64,000 nucleotides of DNA. Source: Actinopolyspora mortivallis DSM 44261. GTDB taxonomy: Bacteria; Actinomycetota; Actinomycetes; Mycobacteriales; Pseudonocardiaceae. A program made the position numbers and the translations under genes. The first letter of the stretch is position 1, and every line of letters starts with the position of its first letter. The stretch lies in the NCBI RefSeq assembly GCF_000384035.1, contig NZ_KB913024.1, positions 439,317 to 503,316 on the forward strand. Reading direction: 5' to 3'. This document shows positions 27,559-35,992 of the stretch, one piece after another. The notes under the pieces were generated by a model. That model was not told where the DNA came from. It did no database searches and was given only the letters and a program-made list of their open reading frames with translations.

Positions 27559-27926
27559 GCAAGGAAAACCGGATTCTGTTCGCAGGACTGGCGGTCGCCT
27601 TCGTGCTGCCGCTCGTGCTGGGCCTGCTGCTCGGCTGGCCCGCCTGGGTGACCGTTCCGTTGTTGGTGCTGGTGCTGGTGGGGATCTACCGCAAGCTCGT
27701 GTACGGGACCCACACGGCCGTCGACCAGGTGGGGGCGCTGTTGGACAAGCTCGGTCTCCACCGGGGCAATCCCACGCGTGATCTGACCGCCAACCGGTTC
27801 GCCAGGCTGATCGAGGCCTCCGGCAACACCGAGGTGGCCGCCGAGGTGCGTCACCGGTTCGACTCCCCGTCCGCCCCCGAGGCGGCCGGTGGACAGCACC
27901 CCGTGTGGAGCGGCTTCTCGCGGTGA
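27555..27926 (+). CDS. small two-helix membrane protein of the TIR operon
   Basis: 123 residues, starting at a GTG that overlaps the NTPase stop by 4 nt. Two adjacent membrane segments are seen (ILFAGLAVAFVLPLVLGLLL and AWVTVPLLVLVLVGIY). A soluble 75-residue tail follows, with a helix (AVDQVGALLDKLGL) and a second one (DLTANRFARLIEASGNTEVA). No enzyme motif. It may anchor the NTPase/TIR complex at the membrane or act as a second, membrane-damaging effector. The tight overlap argues that it belongs to the same system. I do not recognise the family. Confidence 0.75.
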   Translation: MSKENRILFAGLAVAFVLPLVLGLLLGWPAWVTVPLLVLVLVGIYRKLVYGTHTAVDQVGALLDKLGLHRGNPTRDLTANRFARLIEASGNTEVAAEVRHRFDSPSAPEAAGGQHPVWSGFSR

Positions 27927-27974
27927 GGTGAGTCCTCGGTTGCCCGGATCCCTTCGGTCCGGCCCGGGCCACCT

Positions 27975-29501
27975 TCAGCCCCGGCGCAACGCCTCTCGTG
28001 CGGCGGGTAGCGCGGCCTCGCGGTCGCGGGCCACCACGCCGAGGCGGGTCCGGCGGTCGAGCAGGTCGTCGGTGTCCAGGGCTCCCTCGTGCCGTACGGC
28101 GAAGAGCAGTTCCGCGAGGGTGACGTCGGTGCCCTCCGCGACCGGTTCCGTGCCCTCCGGAGCCCCCGCGGCCTGGTCGAGCACCAGGGGGGCCTCGGTG
28201 CCGTGGCGCGCCACGAGCCCGCGTGGTGCGTTCACCCGGGACAGTCGCGCCCGGTCGGCGGCCCCCACCAGCGGCAGCCGGGCGGTGCGGCACGGCCCGG
28301 CGTCCAGCCCGGAGGCCCGGACAGCCTCGTCCACGGCGTCCTCGGCCATGCGGCGGTAGGTGGTCAGCTTGCCGCCGACCACGCTGACCACGCCGTTCTG
28401 TCCGGTGAGCACCGCGTGATCGCGGGACAGGTCGGCGCTGCTGCCGTCCCTGCCGCTCAGCAGGGGGCGCAGGCCCGAGTAGGTGGCGAGCACGTCGGCG
28501 GCGCGCAGTGGTTCGGTCAGCGCGGTGTTGATCGTCTCCAGCAGGAAGTCCACCTCGTGTGCCGCCGCTTCGGGGACGTCCGGCACGGAGCCGGGTTCCT
28601 CCTCGTCGGTCAGTCCGATGTGGATCCTTCCGTTGTCGGCGGGCAGTGCGAAGACGAAACGGTTGGTCGTGCCCGGAACCGGTACCGTCAGCGCCGCGTC
28701 CAGGCCAGGCAGCGAGTCGGCCGAGACCACCAGGTGTGTCCCCCGGCTGGGCCGCAGCGTGAGCTCGGGGGCGATCTCGTCGGCCCACACCCCGGTCGCG
28801 TTGACCACCGCCCGGGCCCGCACGGGCACGCTCTGCCCGCCGAGGCGGTCGTGCAGCACGGCTCCTCGACCGTGCACCCGCTCGGCCGCGCAGCGGGTGA
28901 GCACCCTCGCCCCGTGGCCGGCGGCCGTACGCGCGATCGCGGTGACCAGCCTGGCGTCGTCGACGAGCTGCCCGTCCCAGGCCAGCAGCCCGCCCCGTAA
29001 CCCCTCGTGCCGCACCGGCGGTGCCATGCGCAGTGTTTCGACCGTGCCGATCCGGCGGGAACGCGGCAGGCACGTCGAGCCGGTTCCCGCCGCCAGCCGG
29101 AGCACGTCCCCGGCCAGGAACCCGGCCCGCACCAGCGCGGCCCTGGGCGTGTCCGTCTCGGGCAGCAGCGGTACGAGCTGGGGCAGCGGACGCGTCAGGT
29201 GCGGTGCGGTCCTGCGCAGCAGGATGCCGCGTTCCACCGCGCTCTCGTGGGCGAGGCCGACGTGGCCGGAGGCCAGGTAGCGCAGCCCGCCGTGCACGAG
29301 TTTGGAGCTCCAACGACTGGTGCCGAACGCCAGGTCGTGCTTCTCGGCCAGTACCACCGACAGTCCCCGGCTGGCGGCGTCGAGTGCGACTCCGGCGCCG
29401 GTGACTCCCCCTCCGATCACCAGCAGGTCCACCCGGTCGTCCTCGGCCAGTTCGGACAGTTCCCGGTTCCTGCGGGCGGCGTTCAGCGAGGTCTCGCGCA
29501 T
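27975..29501 (-). CDS. glpD: FAD-dependent glycerol-3-phosphate dehydrogenase
   Basis: 508 residues. It oxidises glycerol 3-phosphate to dihydroxyacetone phosphate and passes electrons to the quinone pool. The FAD-binding start is DLLVIGGGVTGAGVALDAA, then the GlpD signature SSKLVHGGLRYLASGHVGLA. Substrate-site blocks IHIGLTDEEE and YSGLRPLLSG follow, and the C-terminal GGKLTTYRRMAEDAVDE. The ATG at 29501 has an AAGGAG site. It is the second gene after the TetR regulator (55 nt gap). The order glpD-TetR/AGPS-like-DagK equals Rv2249c-Rv2252 in M. tuberculosis. Confidence 0.93.
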   Translation of the reverse strand: MRETSLNAARRNRELSELAEDDRVDLLVIGGGVTGAGVALDAASRGLSVVLAEKHDLAFGTSRWSSKLVHGGLRYLASGHVGLAHESAVERGILLRRTAPHLTRPLPQLVPLLPETDTPRAALVRAGFLAGDVLRLAAGTGSTCLPRSRRIGTVETLRMAPPVRHEGLRGGLLAWDGQLVDDARLVTAIARTAAGHGARVLTRCAAERVHGRGAVLHDRLGGQSVPVRARAVVNATGVWADEIAPELTLRPSRGTHLVVSADSLPGLDAALTVPVPGTTNRFVFALPADNGRIHIGLTDEEEPGSVPDVPEAAAHEVDFLLETINTALTEPLRAADVLATYSGLRPLLSGRDGSSADLSRDHAVLTGQNGVVSVVGGKLTTYRRMAEDAVDEAVRASGLDAGPCRTARLPLVGAADRARLSRVNAPRGLVARHGTEAPLVLDQAAGAPEGTEPVAEGTDVTLAELLFAVRHEGALDTDDLLDRRTRLGVVARDREAALPAAREALRRG

Positions 29502-29556
29502 GGTCGGCTCCTTGTCGGGGTGGTTCCGTTCTCCCCCGCCGGGGCGGGGTGGTGGG

Positions 29557-30168
29557 TTACGTCCCACCGGACGAACTCGTGCCGGGTTCCTCCGTGTCGG
29601 GACGGGGGCGCAGGTAGCCGTCGAGCATGGTCCGCAGGTGTTCGTCCAGGCGGCGGGCGGGCAGGCGGTCGGACACCACGCGCCAGGACAGCGCCGCGGA
29701 CTGGACCACGAGCAGGATCGTCGCCGCCATCTCGGCGGGATCTCCCTCGGCGATCGAACCGTCCCGCTGGCCCTGTCGGAGGACCGTCTCGAAGACGTCC
29801 AGGATCTCGCGCTGGCTGGTGCCGAGCCGGTCGAAGGTGTAGGTGGTCAGCAGTTCCGGGTCGGTCTCCAGGATCTTCACCAGCAGTGGGTGTTCGCGCA
29901 CCGTGGCGAGGGTGTCGACGATCCCGTCGACGCTGTACTCGCGCGTGTTGTGTGGCCGCTCGCCGGGGTCGGGCAGCAGCGCGCGCAGCTCCCTGGTGAG
30001 CAGGTCGGCGGTGAGGGCGCGCATGTCGGGCCAGCGGCGGTAGACGGTCGGGCGGCTCACTCCCGCGCGCCGGGCCACCTCGGTCAGCGTCGCGCGGCGG
30101 AGTCCGATCGCGAGGACGCACTCGCGCGCGGCATCCAGAATGGCCGTATCGTTACGACTTGACGCCAT
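29557..30168 (-). CDS. TetR-family regulator of the glycerolipid module
   Basis: 203 residues. The HTH is RATLTEVARRAGVSRPTVYR followed by RWPDMRALTADLL. The ligand domain includes YTFDRLGTSQREILDVFETV and a C-terminal helix with RLDEHLRTMLDGYL. The ATG at 30168 lies 7 nt after TACAGT on the minus strand, so the transcript is probably leaderless. Only 17 bp separate it from the divergent flavoprotein gene, so one operator there could control both directions and glpD downstream. It takes the position of Rv2250c. Confidence 0.9.
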   Translation of the reverse strand: MASSRNDTAILDAARECVLAIGLRRATLTEVARRAGVSRPTVYRRWPDMRALTADLLTRELRALLPDPGERPHNTREYSVDGIVDTLATVREHPLLVKILETDPELLTTYTFDRLGTSQREILDVFETVLRQGQRDGSIAEGDPAEMAATILLVVQSAALSWRVVSDRLPARRLDEHLRTMLDGYLRPRPDTEEPGTSSSGGT

Positions 30169-30185
30169 GTGTAAAACTGTAGCGC

Positions 30186-31802
30186 ATGACGGAACCGCAG
30201 CACCGCACCCCGGAACCGATGTGGCACGCGTGGGGGACGGCCGCCGACGCCGAACCGCTCCCGGAACACCTGCGCGCGTTGCTCACCGACGCTCTCGGGG
30301 TGCCCCGCCGCGACACTCCCCCCGTCCCCAGGGAACGGGTGCGGCTCCGCGAGTCCGCGCTCACCGAGGAAGCCGCGTCCGCGTTGGCGGAGATCGTCGG
30401 GACGCGACACCTGCACACCGACGAACACACCCGGCTGCTGCACACCGGAGGCAAGAGCACCCCCGATCTGCTCCGTCGCCGGGCCGGGGAGGCGGACGAG
30501 GCCCCGGACGCGGTCGCGCGGCCCGGCACGCACGAGGAGGTCGAGCGGGTGCTGCGGACCTGCGCGCGGGAACGGGTCGCGGTGGTCGCCTTCGGGGGCG
30601 GCACCAGCGTGGTCGGCGGTGTGAACCCGGACCGCTCGGCCTCGTCCGTGGTGGTGGCCCTCGACCTCGCCCGGCTGGACCGGCTGCTCGACCTGGACAC
30701 CGAGTCCGGTACCGCCACCCTGCAGGCGGGGCTGCGCGGCCCGGAGGCCGAGCGGCTGCTGCGGGAACGCGGTTGCACGCTGGGACACTTCCCACAGAGC
30801 TTCGAGTACGCCACCATCGGCGGCTTCGCCGCCACCAGGTCCTCCGGGCAGGCCTCGGCGGGCTACGGGCGGTTCGACGACATGGTGCTGGATCTGCGGG
30901 TGGCCACCCCACGCGGCACGCTCCGGCCGGGTCGGGCGCCCGCCTCGGCGGCTGGCCCGGACCTGCGTCAGCTCTTCCTCGGCTCCGAAGGGGCGTTCGG
31001 GGTGGTCACCGAGGTGACCGTGCGGATCCACCCCGTCCCGGAGGAGACGCGGCACGAGGCGTGGTCCTTCCCCGACTTCGCCACGGGGGCGGCGGCCCTG
31101 CGGACGTTGGCGCGGACCGGAGCGCTTCCCACCGTGGCCCGGCTGTCCGACGAGACCGAGACCGGGCTGAACCTGGCCACCGCCGAGGTGGGGGAGCACG
31201 CCTCCTCCGGGGGCTGCCTGGCCGTGACCACCTACGAGGGCACCGCCGAGCACGTCGCGGCCCGTCACGCCGAGACCTCCGCGTTGCTGCGCGCGGCGGG
31301 CGGCACCCCGCTGGGACCCGAGGCGGCGCTGTCCTGGGAGCGAGGACGGTTCCACGCCCCGTACCTGCGGGACGCGCTGCTGGACGTCAACGCCTTCGCC
31401 GAAACGCTGGAAACCGCGACGACGTGGTCCAACTTGGACCGAACCTACCGGGCGGTGCTGAACGCGCTCACCGACTCATTGAGTCGCCAGGGCACGCCAC
31501 CGTTGGTCATGTGCCACGTCTCGCACGTCTACCCGACCGGCGCGTCGCTGTACTTCACCGTGGCGTGTGCGCGGACGGAGGATCCCCTCACGCAGTGGTG
31601 GCGGGCCAAGAGCGCCGCCTGCGAGGCGATCGTCTCGGTCGGCGCCACCATCACCCACCACCACGCGGTCGGCTCCGACCACCGCGACTGGATGCGCGAG
31701 GAGGTCGGCGAGCTCGGGCTCGACGTGCTGCGCGCCGTCAAGTCCGCCGTGGACCCCGAGGGAGTGCTCAACCCGGGGAAGCTGATCCCGCCGCGCCGGT
31801 GA
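30186..31802 (+). CDS. FAD-binding oxidase, alkyldihydroxyacetonephosphate-synthase-like
   Basis: 538 residues of the vanillyl-alcohol-oxidase superfamily. FAD-binding loops are VVAFGGGTSVVGGV and GHFPQSFEYATIGGFAATRS, then FLGSEGAFGVVTEVTVRIHP. The C-terminal block has the His-rich VGATITHHHAVGSDHRDW and ends VDPEGVLNPGKLIPP, both typical of AGPS and D-lactate-dehydrogenase-like flavoproteins. AGPS swaps an acyl for an alkyl chain on acyl-DHAP in ether-lipid synthesis; whether that is the reaction here is unproven. The next gene, a DAG-kinase-like enzyme, follows at once. Matches Rv2251 by position. Confidence 0.88.
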   Translation: MTEPQHRTPEPMWHAWGTAADAEPLPEHLRALLTDALGVPRRDTPPVPRERVRLRESALTEEAASALAEIVGTRHLHTDEHTRLLHTGGKSTPDLLRRRAGEADEAPDAVARPGTHEEVERVLRTCARERVAVVAFGGGTSVVGGVNPDRSASSVVVALDLARLDRLLDLDTESGTATLQAGLRGPEAERLLRERGCTLGHFPQSFEYATIGGFAATRSSGQASAGYGRFDDMVLDLRVATPRGTLRPGRAPASAAGPDLRQLFLGSEGAFGVVTEVTVRIHPVPEETRHEAWSFPDFATGAAALRTLARTGALPTVARLSDETETGLNLATAEVGEHASSGGCLAVTTYEGTAEHVAARHAETSALLRAAGGTPLGPEAALSWERGRFHAPYLRDALLDVNAFAETLETATTWSNLDRTYRAVLNALTDSLSRQGTPPLVMCHVSHVYPTGASLYFTVACARTEDPLTQWWRAKSAACEAIVSVGATITHHHAVGSDHRDWMREEVGELGLDVLRAVKSAVDPEGVLNPGKLIPPRR

Positions 31803-31840
31803 CCACTCACTCGTTCGTCGAAACCCGCAGGGAGCAGCCG

Positions 31841-32725
31841 GTGCGCGACATCGCCCTCCTCGTCAACCCGACCTCCGGTAGGGGGCGGGCCCGCCAGGCG
31901 GCCCACCGCGCGGCCGAACGGCTGCGTCGGGACGGGGCCTCCGTCACCGAACTGGTGGGCACCGACGCCGCGCACGCGCTGCGGCTGGCCGAGCGCGCCG
32001 TGGTCGCGGGGACGGACGCGTTGGTCGTCTGCGGCGGCGACGGCGTCATGAACCTCGCCCTGCGGGCCGCCGTGGGCACCTCCATCCCGATCGGGCTGGT
32101 CCCGGCGGGCACCGGCAACGACTACGCGCGGATGCTGGGACTGCACGGCAGCGATCCGGAAACCGCCGCGCGGGTGGTGCTGGCGGGAGGTACCACCGCG
32201 ATCGACGCCGGACGCTGCGGTGCGCACTGGTTCGGCACCGTGCTGGCGTGCGGGTTCGACGCCAGGGTCAACGAACGCACCAACCGCATGTCCTGGCCGC
32301 GCGGCAAGTGGCGCTACAACCTGGCCGTGCTCGCCGAGCTCGCCAGGCTGCGACCGTTGGACTACGCGCTGGAACTCGACGGCGAGCGGTGGGAGACCAG
32401 CGCGGTGCTGGTGGCGGTCGGCAACGGCACCAGCTACGGCGGCGGGATGCGGATCTGTCCCGGGGCTTCCTGGACGGACGGGTGGTTCGACGTCACCGTG
32501 ATCGGGCCGGTGGCCGCGCGGAGACTGGTGCGGGTGCTGCCCACCGTCTACGAGGGCGGACACGTGGAGTATCCGCAGGTGACCACCGTGCGGGCCCGGC
32601 GGGTGTCGGTGTCGACACCCGGCGTGACCGCCTACGCCGACGGCGAGCCGCTGCGACGGTTGCCGTTGACCGCCGAGTGCGTCCCGGGTGCGGTCAACGT
32701 GCTGGCGCCCGCCGGCCAATTTTAG
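31841..32725 (+). CDS. diacylglycerol kinase/lipid kinase family protein
   Basis: 294 residues. It phosphorylates diacylglycerol or a similar lipid. The N-terminal ALLVNPTSGRGRARQ and the catalytic loops VVCGGDGVMNLALRAA and GLVPAGTGNDYARMLG are the DAGK-catalytic signature. CGFDARVNERTN and DGWFDVTVIGP are in the second domain. I chose the GTG at 31841 (VRDIALLVNP) because of the AGGGAG upstream and family-like N-terminus; a GTG at 31799 that overlaps the previous stop by 4 nt is also possible. It corresponds to Rv2252, reported to act in phosphatidylinositol mannoside supply. Confidence 0.92.
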   Translation: MRDIALLVNPTSGRGRARQAAHRAAERLRRDGASVTELVGTDAAHALRLAERAVVAGTDALVVCGGDGVMNLALRAAVGTSIPIGLVPAGTGNDYARMLGLHGSDPETAARVVLAGGTTAIDAGRCGAHWFGTVLACGFDARVNERTNRMSWPRGKWRYNLAVLAELARLRPLDYALELDGERWETSAVLVAVGNGTSYGGGMRICPGASWTDGWFDVTVIGPVAARRLVRVLPTVYEGGHVEYPQVTTVRARRVSVSTPGVTAYADGEPLRRLPLTAECVPGAVNVLAPAGQF

Positions 32726-32878
32726 GCAAAACTGGCCACCCGCGGTGGGGAGGAACCGAGGAGCCGGAAGGCCGAGGCCAGCCAGTCGCGGACACCGTCG
32801 CGTCCCGGGAACTCACGCGGAACGTTGCCACCGTGATCACGGCGGGCTTACGGACAGCGGTGGGGTGTTCGTGAGACA

Positions 32879-33820
32879 GTGTCCACTGTGAGATCCGTCA
32901 TCGTTGGCCCACGGTTGATCGTCGCGTTGCTCGCCGTCGCGTTGCTGGCAGGGTGCGGTTCCCAGCCTGCCCGGATGGGCTCGGCGGCGATAGTCGGCGA
33001 TCACGCCATCCCACTGGACACAGTGGAGGAACGTTTCGACACCGTGCTGCGCAGCAGACCCCAGATGCGTCAGCAGCTCGAGAACGAGAAACGCACCGAC
33101 GAGCTGGCCAGCCGGATAGCCGGTTTCACCGTGCGCCAGGAACTGGCCGAACGCGCCGCCCGACGCAGGAACCTGCGGGTCACCGACGAGGAGGTGACCG
33201 AGTGGATCAACGAGCAGGGCGGTCCGAAGGAGGCGATGCGCGGCACGATCTTCGCCGCCGACCAGGCCCGTTCGGTGGGTCGCTCGCTGCTGCTGATGCG
33301 CGAGCTCGGAAGCAGCACGCTGCCCGGAGCCTCGGTGCGTTTCGACTACACCAGCGCCACCACCAGAGCCGACGCCCAACGCAAGGCGGAACTCATGGCC
33401 CGTGGCCCGGAACGGGCGAAGGAACTGGTCGAGCAGGACAGCTCCTCCGGCGTCTCGGCGGCGACGGGACGGACGTTGCGCGCCGCCCGCAACCCGCGGC
33501 TGGCCGTGGGAACCCCGCTGTTCGCGGCCGAACCCGGCACCACACTGGCCTTCCGGCTGCCGGGCCGCGACGCCACGCGGTGGATGGTCGCGCGGGTGAC
33601 CGAGCGCGATGTCCGCAGTGAAGACACCGACTCGGACCGGCGGGTCCGACAGCAGCTCGCCCGGGGTTTCGGAGTGCAACTGCTCGGGCTGACCGCACAG
33701 CGGGAAGGGGTCGAGATCAGTCCCCGTTACGGCGTGTGGGACCCGGTGGGGGTGAACACGGCTCCGGCCGAGGACCAGACCCGGGGATTCCGGATCCCGC
33801 CGCGTTCGAACTCGGTCTGA
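32879..33820 (+). CDS. SurA/PpiC-like lipoprotein (foldase-type)
   Basis: About 313 residues from the GTG at 32879; an in-frame GTG at 32888 is as likely. The signal peptide VIVGPRLIVALLAVALLAGC ends in a lipobox LAGC, so it is a lipid-anchored extracytoplasmic protein. The first 130 residues form a SurA_N-like helical chaperone region (GDHAIPLDTVEERFDTVLRS; VRQELAERAARRRNLRVTDE). The C-terminal region may be a degenerate parvulin domain (DYTSATTRADAQRKAELMAR), without clear catalytic residues. It lies just before mazG, a common place for such genes in related actinomycetes. Confidence 0.8.
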   Translation: MSTVRSVIVGPRLIVALLAVALLAGCGSQPARMGSAAIVGDHAIPLDTVEERFDTVLRSRPQMRQQLENEKRTDELASRIAGFTVRQELAERAARRRNLRVTDEEVTEWINEQGGPKEAMRGTIFAADQARSVGRSLLLMRELGSSTLPGASVRFDYTSATTRADAQRKAELMARGPERAKELVEQDSSSGVSAATGRTLRAARNPRLAVGTPLFAAEPGTTLAFRLPGRDATRWMVARVTERDVRSEDTDSDRRVRQQLARGFGVQLLGLTAQREGVEISPRYGVWDPVGVNTAPAEDQTRGFRIPPRSNSV

Positions 33821-33932
33821 GACGTTCCGCGGACCGGAGATCCCAGCGGCGCGGGCCCGTTCCGGCGCCGCGTCGGGGGCTTTCGGGGCCGGTGGCCTCC
33901 GGTCGCGATGCGGTGGTGGAACAATCGAGCCC

Positions 33933-34934
33933 ATGAACGGCGCTCGTCAGCATCACCCGGCGACCTCCGGGAGCACCGTGGTTCTCGTCGACGACCGGCT
34001 CGGGGACGCGGTGCCCGCCCGGGCGTTCCCGGCGTTACGCGCGGCTTCCGTGGTCTACGCCGACCGTGGGCTCGCCGAATCCACCCGTCGCTGCCTGGAG
34101 GCACTCGAACCCCCGCACCCCGGGGAGCTGCTGGAGCGGGCGGCGCGGGAGGCCGTGGTGCTGGTCGCGGCGGAGGAGACCTCCCCGCCGGCGGCGGCAC
34201 TGTTGGAGGCCGGGGCCGCGGAGATACGCGCCCAGTCACCCACCGGTGTGGAACTGCTCGACGCCGTGACGGTGATGGACCGGCTGCGTTCCCCCGGCGG
34301 CTGCCCGTGGGACGCCGAGCAGACCCACGAGTCGCTGCGCACCTACCTGGTGGAGGAGACCTACGAGCTGCTGGACGCCCTGGAACGCGGGGACCGTGCC
34401 GCGATGCGCGAGGAGCTGGGCGACGTGCTGTTGCAGGTGCTGTTCCACGCGAGGGTGGCCGCCGAGGACGCCGAGGACCCGTTCGACGTGGACACGGTGG
34501 CCACGGAACTGGTCGGCAAGCTCGTCTCCCGCCACCCCCACGTCTTCGCCGGGGACGGCACGGTCCACGACGCGGAGTCGCAGCACGCGCGTTGGGAGGA
34601 ACTCAAGCAGGTCGAGAAGCGGCGGGAGTCCTCCGTGGACGGGGTGGCGCTGGGCCAGCCCGCCGTGGCACTGGCCGCCAAACTGGCCCAGCGCGCCCGC
34701 CGGGCCGGTGTGCCCGGCGAGCTGTTCCCCCGGGGAGGGGATGTCGGGCGGGAACTGTTCCGCCTCGCCGCCGAGGCCACGGAACACGGCACGGATCCCG
34801 AGGACGCGCTGCGCGCGGTGGCACGGGACTTCGACGAACGGATCCGTGCCGCCGAGACCGACGCCCGCGCCGCAGGACTCGACCCCGCCGCGCTGTCCGG
34901 GCAGCAGTGGCACGAACACTGGCCACGGCGGTGA
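33933..34934 (+). CDS. mazG: nucleoside triphosphate pyrophosphohydrolase
   Basis: 333 residues. It hydrolyses (d)NTPs, including damaged ones, to monophosphates. The C-terminal MazG domain begins VMDRLRSPGGCPWDAEQTHE. It contains the metal-binding EETYELLDALERGD and REELGDVLLQVLFHARVA, which form the E-x2-E … E-x2-D pattern. The N-terminal 100 residues (STVVLVDDRLGDAVPARAFP) are the extra domain typical of actinobacterial MazG. It follows the SurA-like lipoprotein and precedes the LpqU-like genes, as in Rv1021-Rv1022. Confidence 0.94.
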   Translation: MNGARQHHPATSGSTVVLVDDRLGDAVPARAFPALRAASVVYADRGLAESTRRCLEALEPPHPGELLERAAREAVVLVAAEETSPPAAALLEAGAAEIRAQSPTGVELLDAVTVMDRLRSPGGCPWDAEQTHESLRTYLVEETYELLDALERGDRAAMREELGDVLLQVLFHARVAAEDAEDPFDVDTVATELVGKLVSRHPHVFAGDGTVHDAESQHARWEELKQVEKRRESSVDGVALGQPAVALAAKLAQRARRAGVPGELFPRGGDVGRELFRLAAEATEHGTDPEDALRAVARDFDERIRAAETDARAAGLDPAALSGQQWHEHWPRR

Positions 34935-35063
34935 ACCACCGGAGCGGCCGCCTCGCCCGACCGTGTTCGGCGTTCCGTGGTGGGCGAAGGACGGAGCGAG
35001 CGAAACCCCCACGAGCACACCGTGGTGCGGGCACACTGGAACGCGGTGATGGGAGGTCCGGGC

Positions 35064-35861
35064 GTGCCACGTAGGTGGAAGGCGGCCAGCCCAGCGACGA
35101 GTCTGGTGGCCGGTCTGACGATGTTCGCCGTACTCGTGTTGCTGGCGACCGTGCTCGAACCCGAGGAGTCCGGCAGGCGCGCGTTGCCCGCGGCCACGGC
35201 ACCGCCCCAGGCGGGGGTGCACCCTCCCGAGGTGGAGGTGTTGCCGGGCACCGCCGCCTTCGGACGGAGTGGTCGGCCGCAGGACCGGCTGTCCGAGTGG
35301 GCCGGTTCCATGAACGAGCGGCTGAACATTCCGCTGGTGGCGTTGGAGGCCTACGGCTACGCCGAGCTGGCCCTGCGTCGTTCCCGTCCCGACTGCGGGC
35401 TGAGCTGGTCCGTGCTCGCCGGGATCGGTGCCGTGGAGTCCGGGCACGGCCGCTACGGGGGAGCCGACCTGGACGAGACCGGCCGACCCGATCCGCCGAT
35501 CCGGGGCGTCCCGTTGGACGGCAGCGAGGGGGTGCGGCTGATCGAGGACACCGACGACGGCCGTCTGGACGGCGACGAAACCTACGACCGCGCCGTGGGG
35601 CCGTTGCAGTTCATCCCCGGCACCTGGCGCGACTGGGGACGCGACGCCGACGGGGACGGGGTGGCCGATCCCGACGACATGGACGACGCGGCACTCGCCG
35701 CCGGATATTACCTGTGCTCGGAGGACACGGACCTGCGCCGCGCGGGGCAGTTCCGGGACGCGGTGCTGCGGTACAACGCCAGCGGCGACTACCTGCAACA
35801 GGTGCTCGACCACGCCGACGACTACGGCAAACGCAGCCGCGAAATGCTCCGCGTGGAGTAG
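35064..35861 (+). CDS. LpqU-like lytic transglycosylase (SLT_2), paralogue 1
   Basis: 265 residues from the GTG at 35064 (VPRRWKAAS…), chosen for the GGGAGG just upstream. One N-terminal membrane anchor (LVAGLTMFAVLVLLATVL) with no lipobox, then a linker and an SLT_2 domain. Motifs are SVLAGIGAVESGHGRYGG (catalytic Glu in VES), DRAVGPLQFIPGTWRDWG, the calcium-loop-like DADGDGVADPDDMDDAAL, and a YNAS near the end. Cysteines in DCG and YLCSE may pair. It should cut peptidoglycan outside the membrane. The Rv1022 (lpqU) position next to mazG supports the assignment. Confidence 0.88.
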   Translation: MPRRWKAASPATSLVAGLTMFAVLVLLATVLEPEESGRRALPAATAPPQAGVHPPEVEVLPGTAAFGRSGRPQDRLSEWAGSMNERLNIPLVALEAYGYAELALRRSRPDCGLSWSVLAGIGAVESGHGRYGGADLDETGRPDPPIRGVPLDGSEGVRLIEDTDDGRLDGDETYDRAVGPLQFIPGTWRDWGRDADGDGVADPDDMDDAALAAGYYLCSEDTDLRRAGQFRDAVLRYNASGDYLQQVLDHADDYGKRSREMLRVE

Positions 35862-35992
35862 GGACACCGGTCTCCGGAGGAGTGATCCGGCGGCGGACGA
35901 AGCGGTGGACGACGGGGCCGCCCCGTCACCTCGGGAGTCCGCGTCTCCGGTCGTCCTCCGGCGATTCTGGACAGGTCGCCTAGTCTGTTGCG

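Noticed and set aside
25465-29313. Very long minus-strand open frame of about 1280 codons
   Set aside because: It is antisense to the TIR-NTPase-membrane genes and also overlaps glpD in another frame. Its composition is that of a high-GC shadow.
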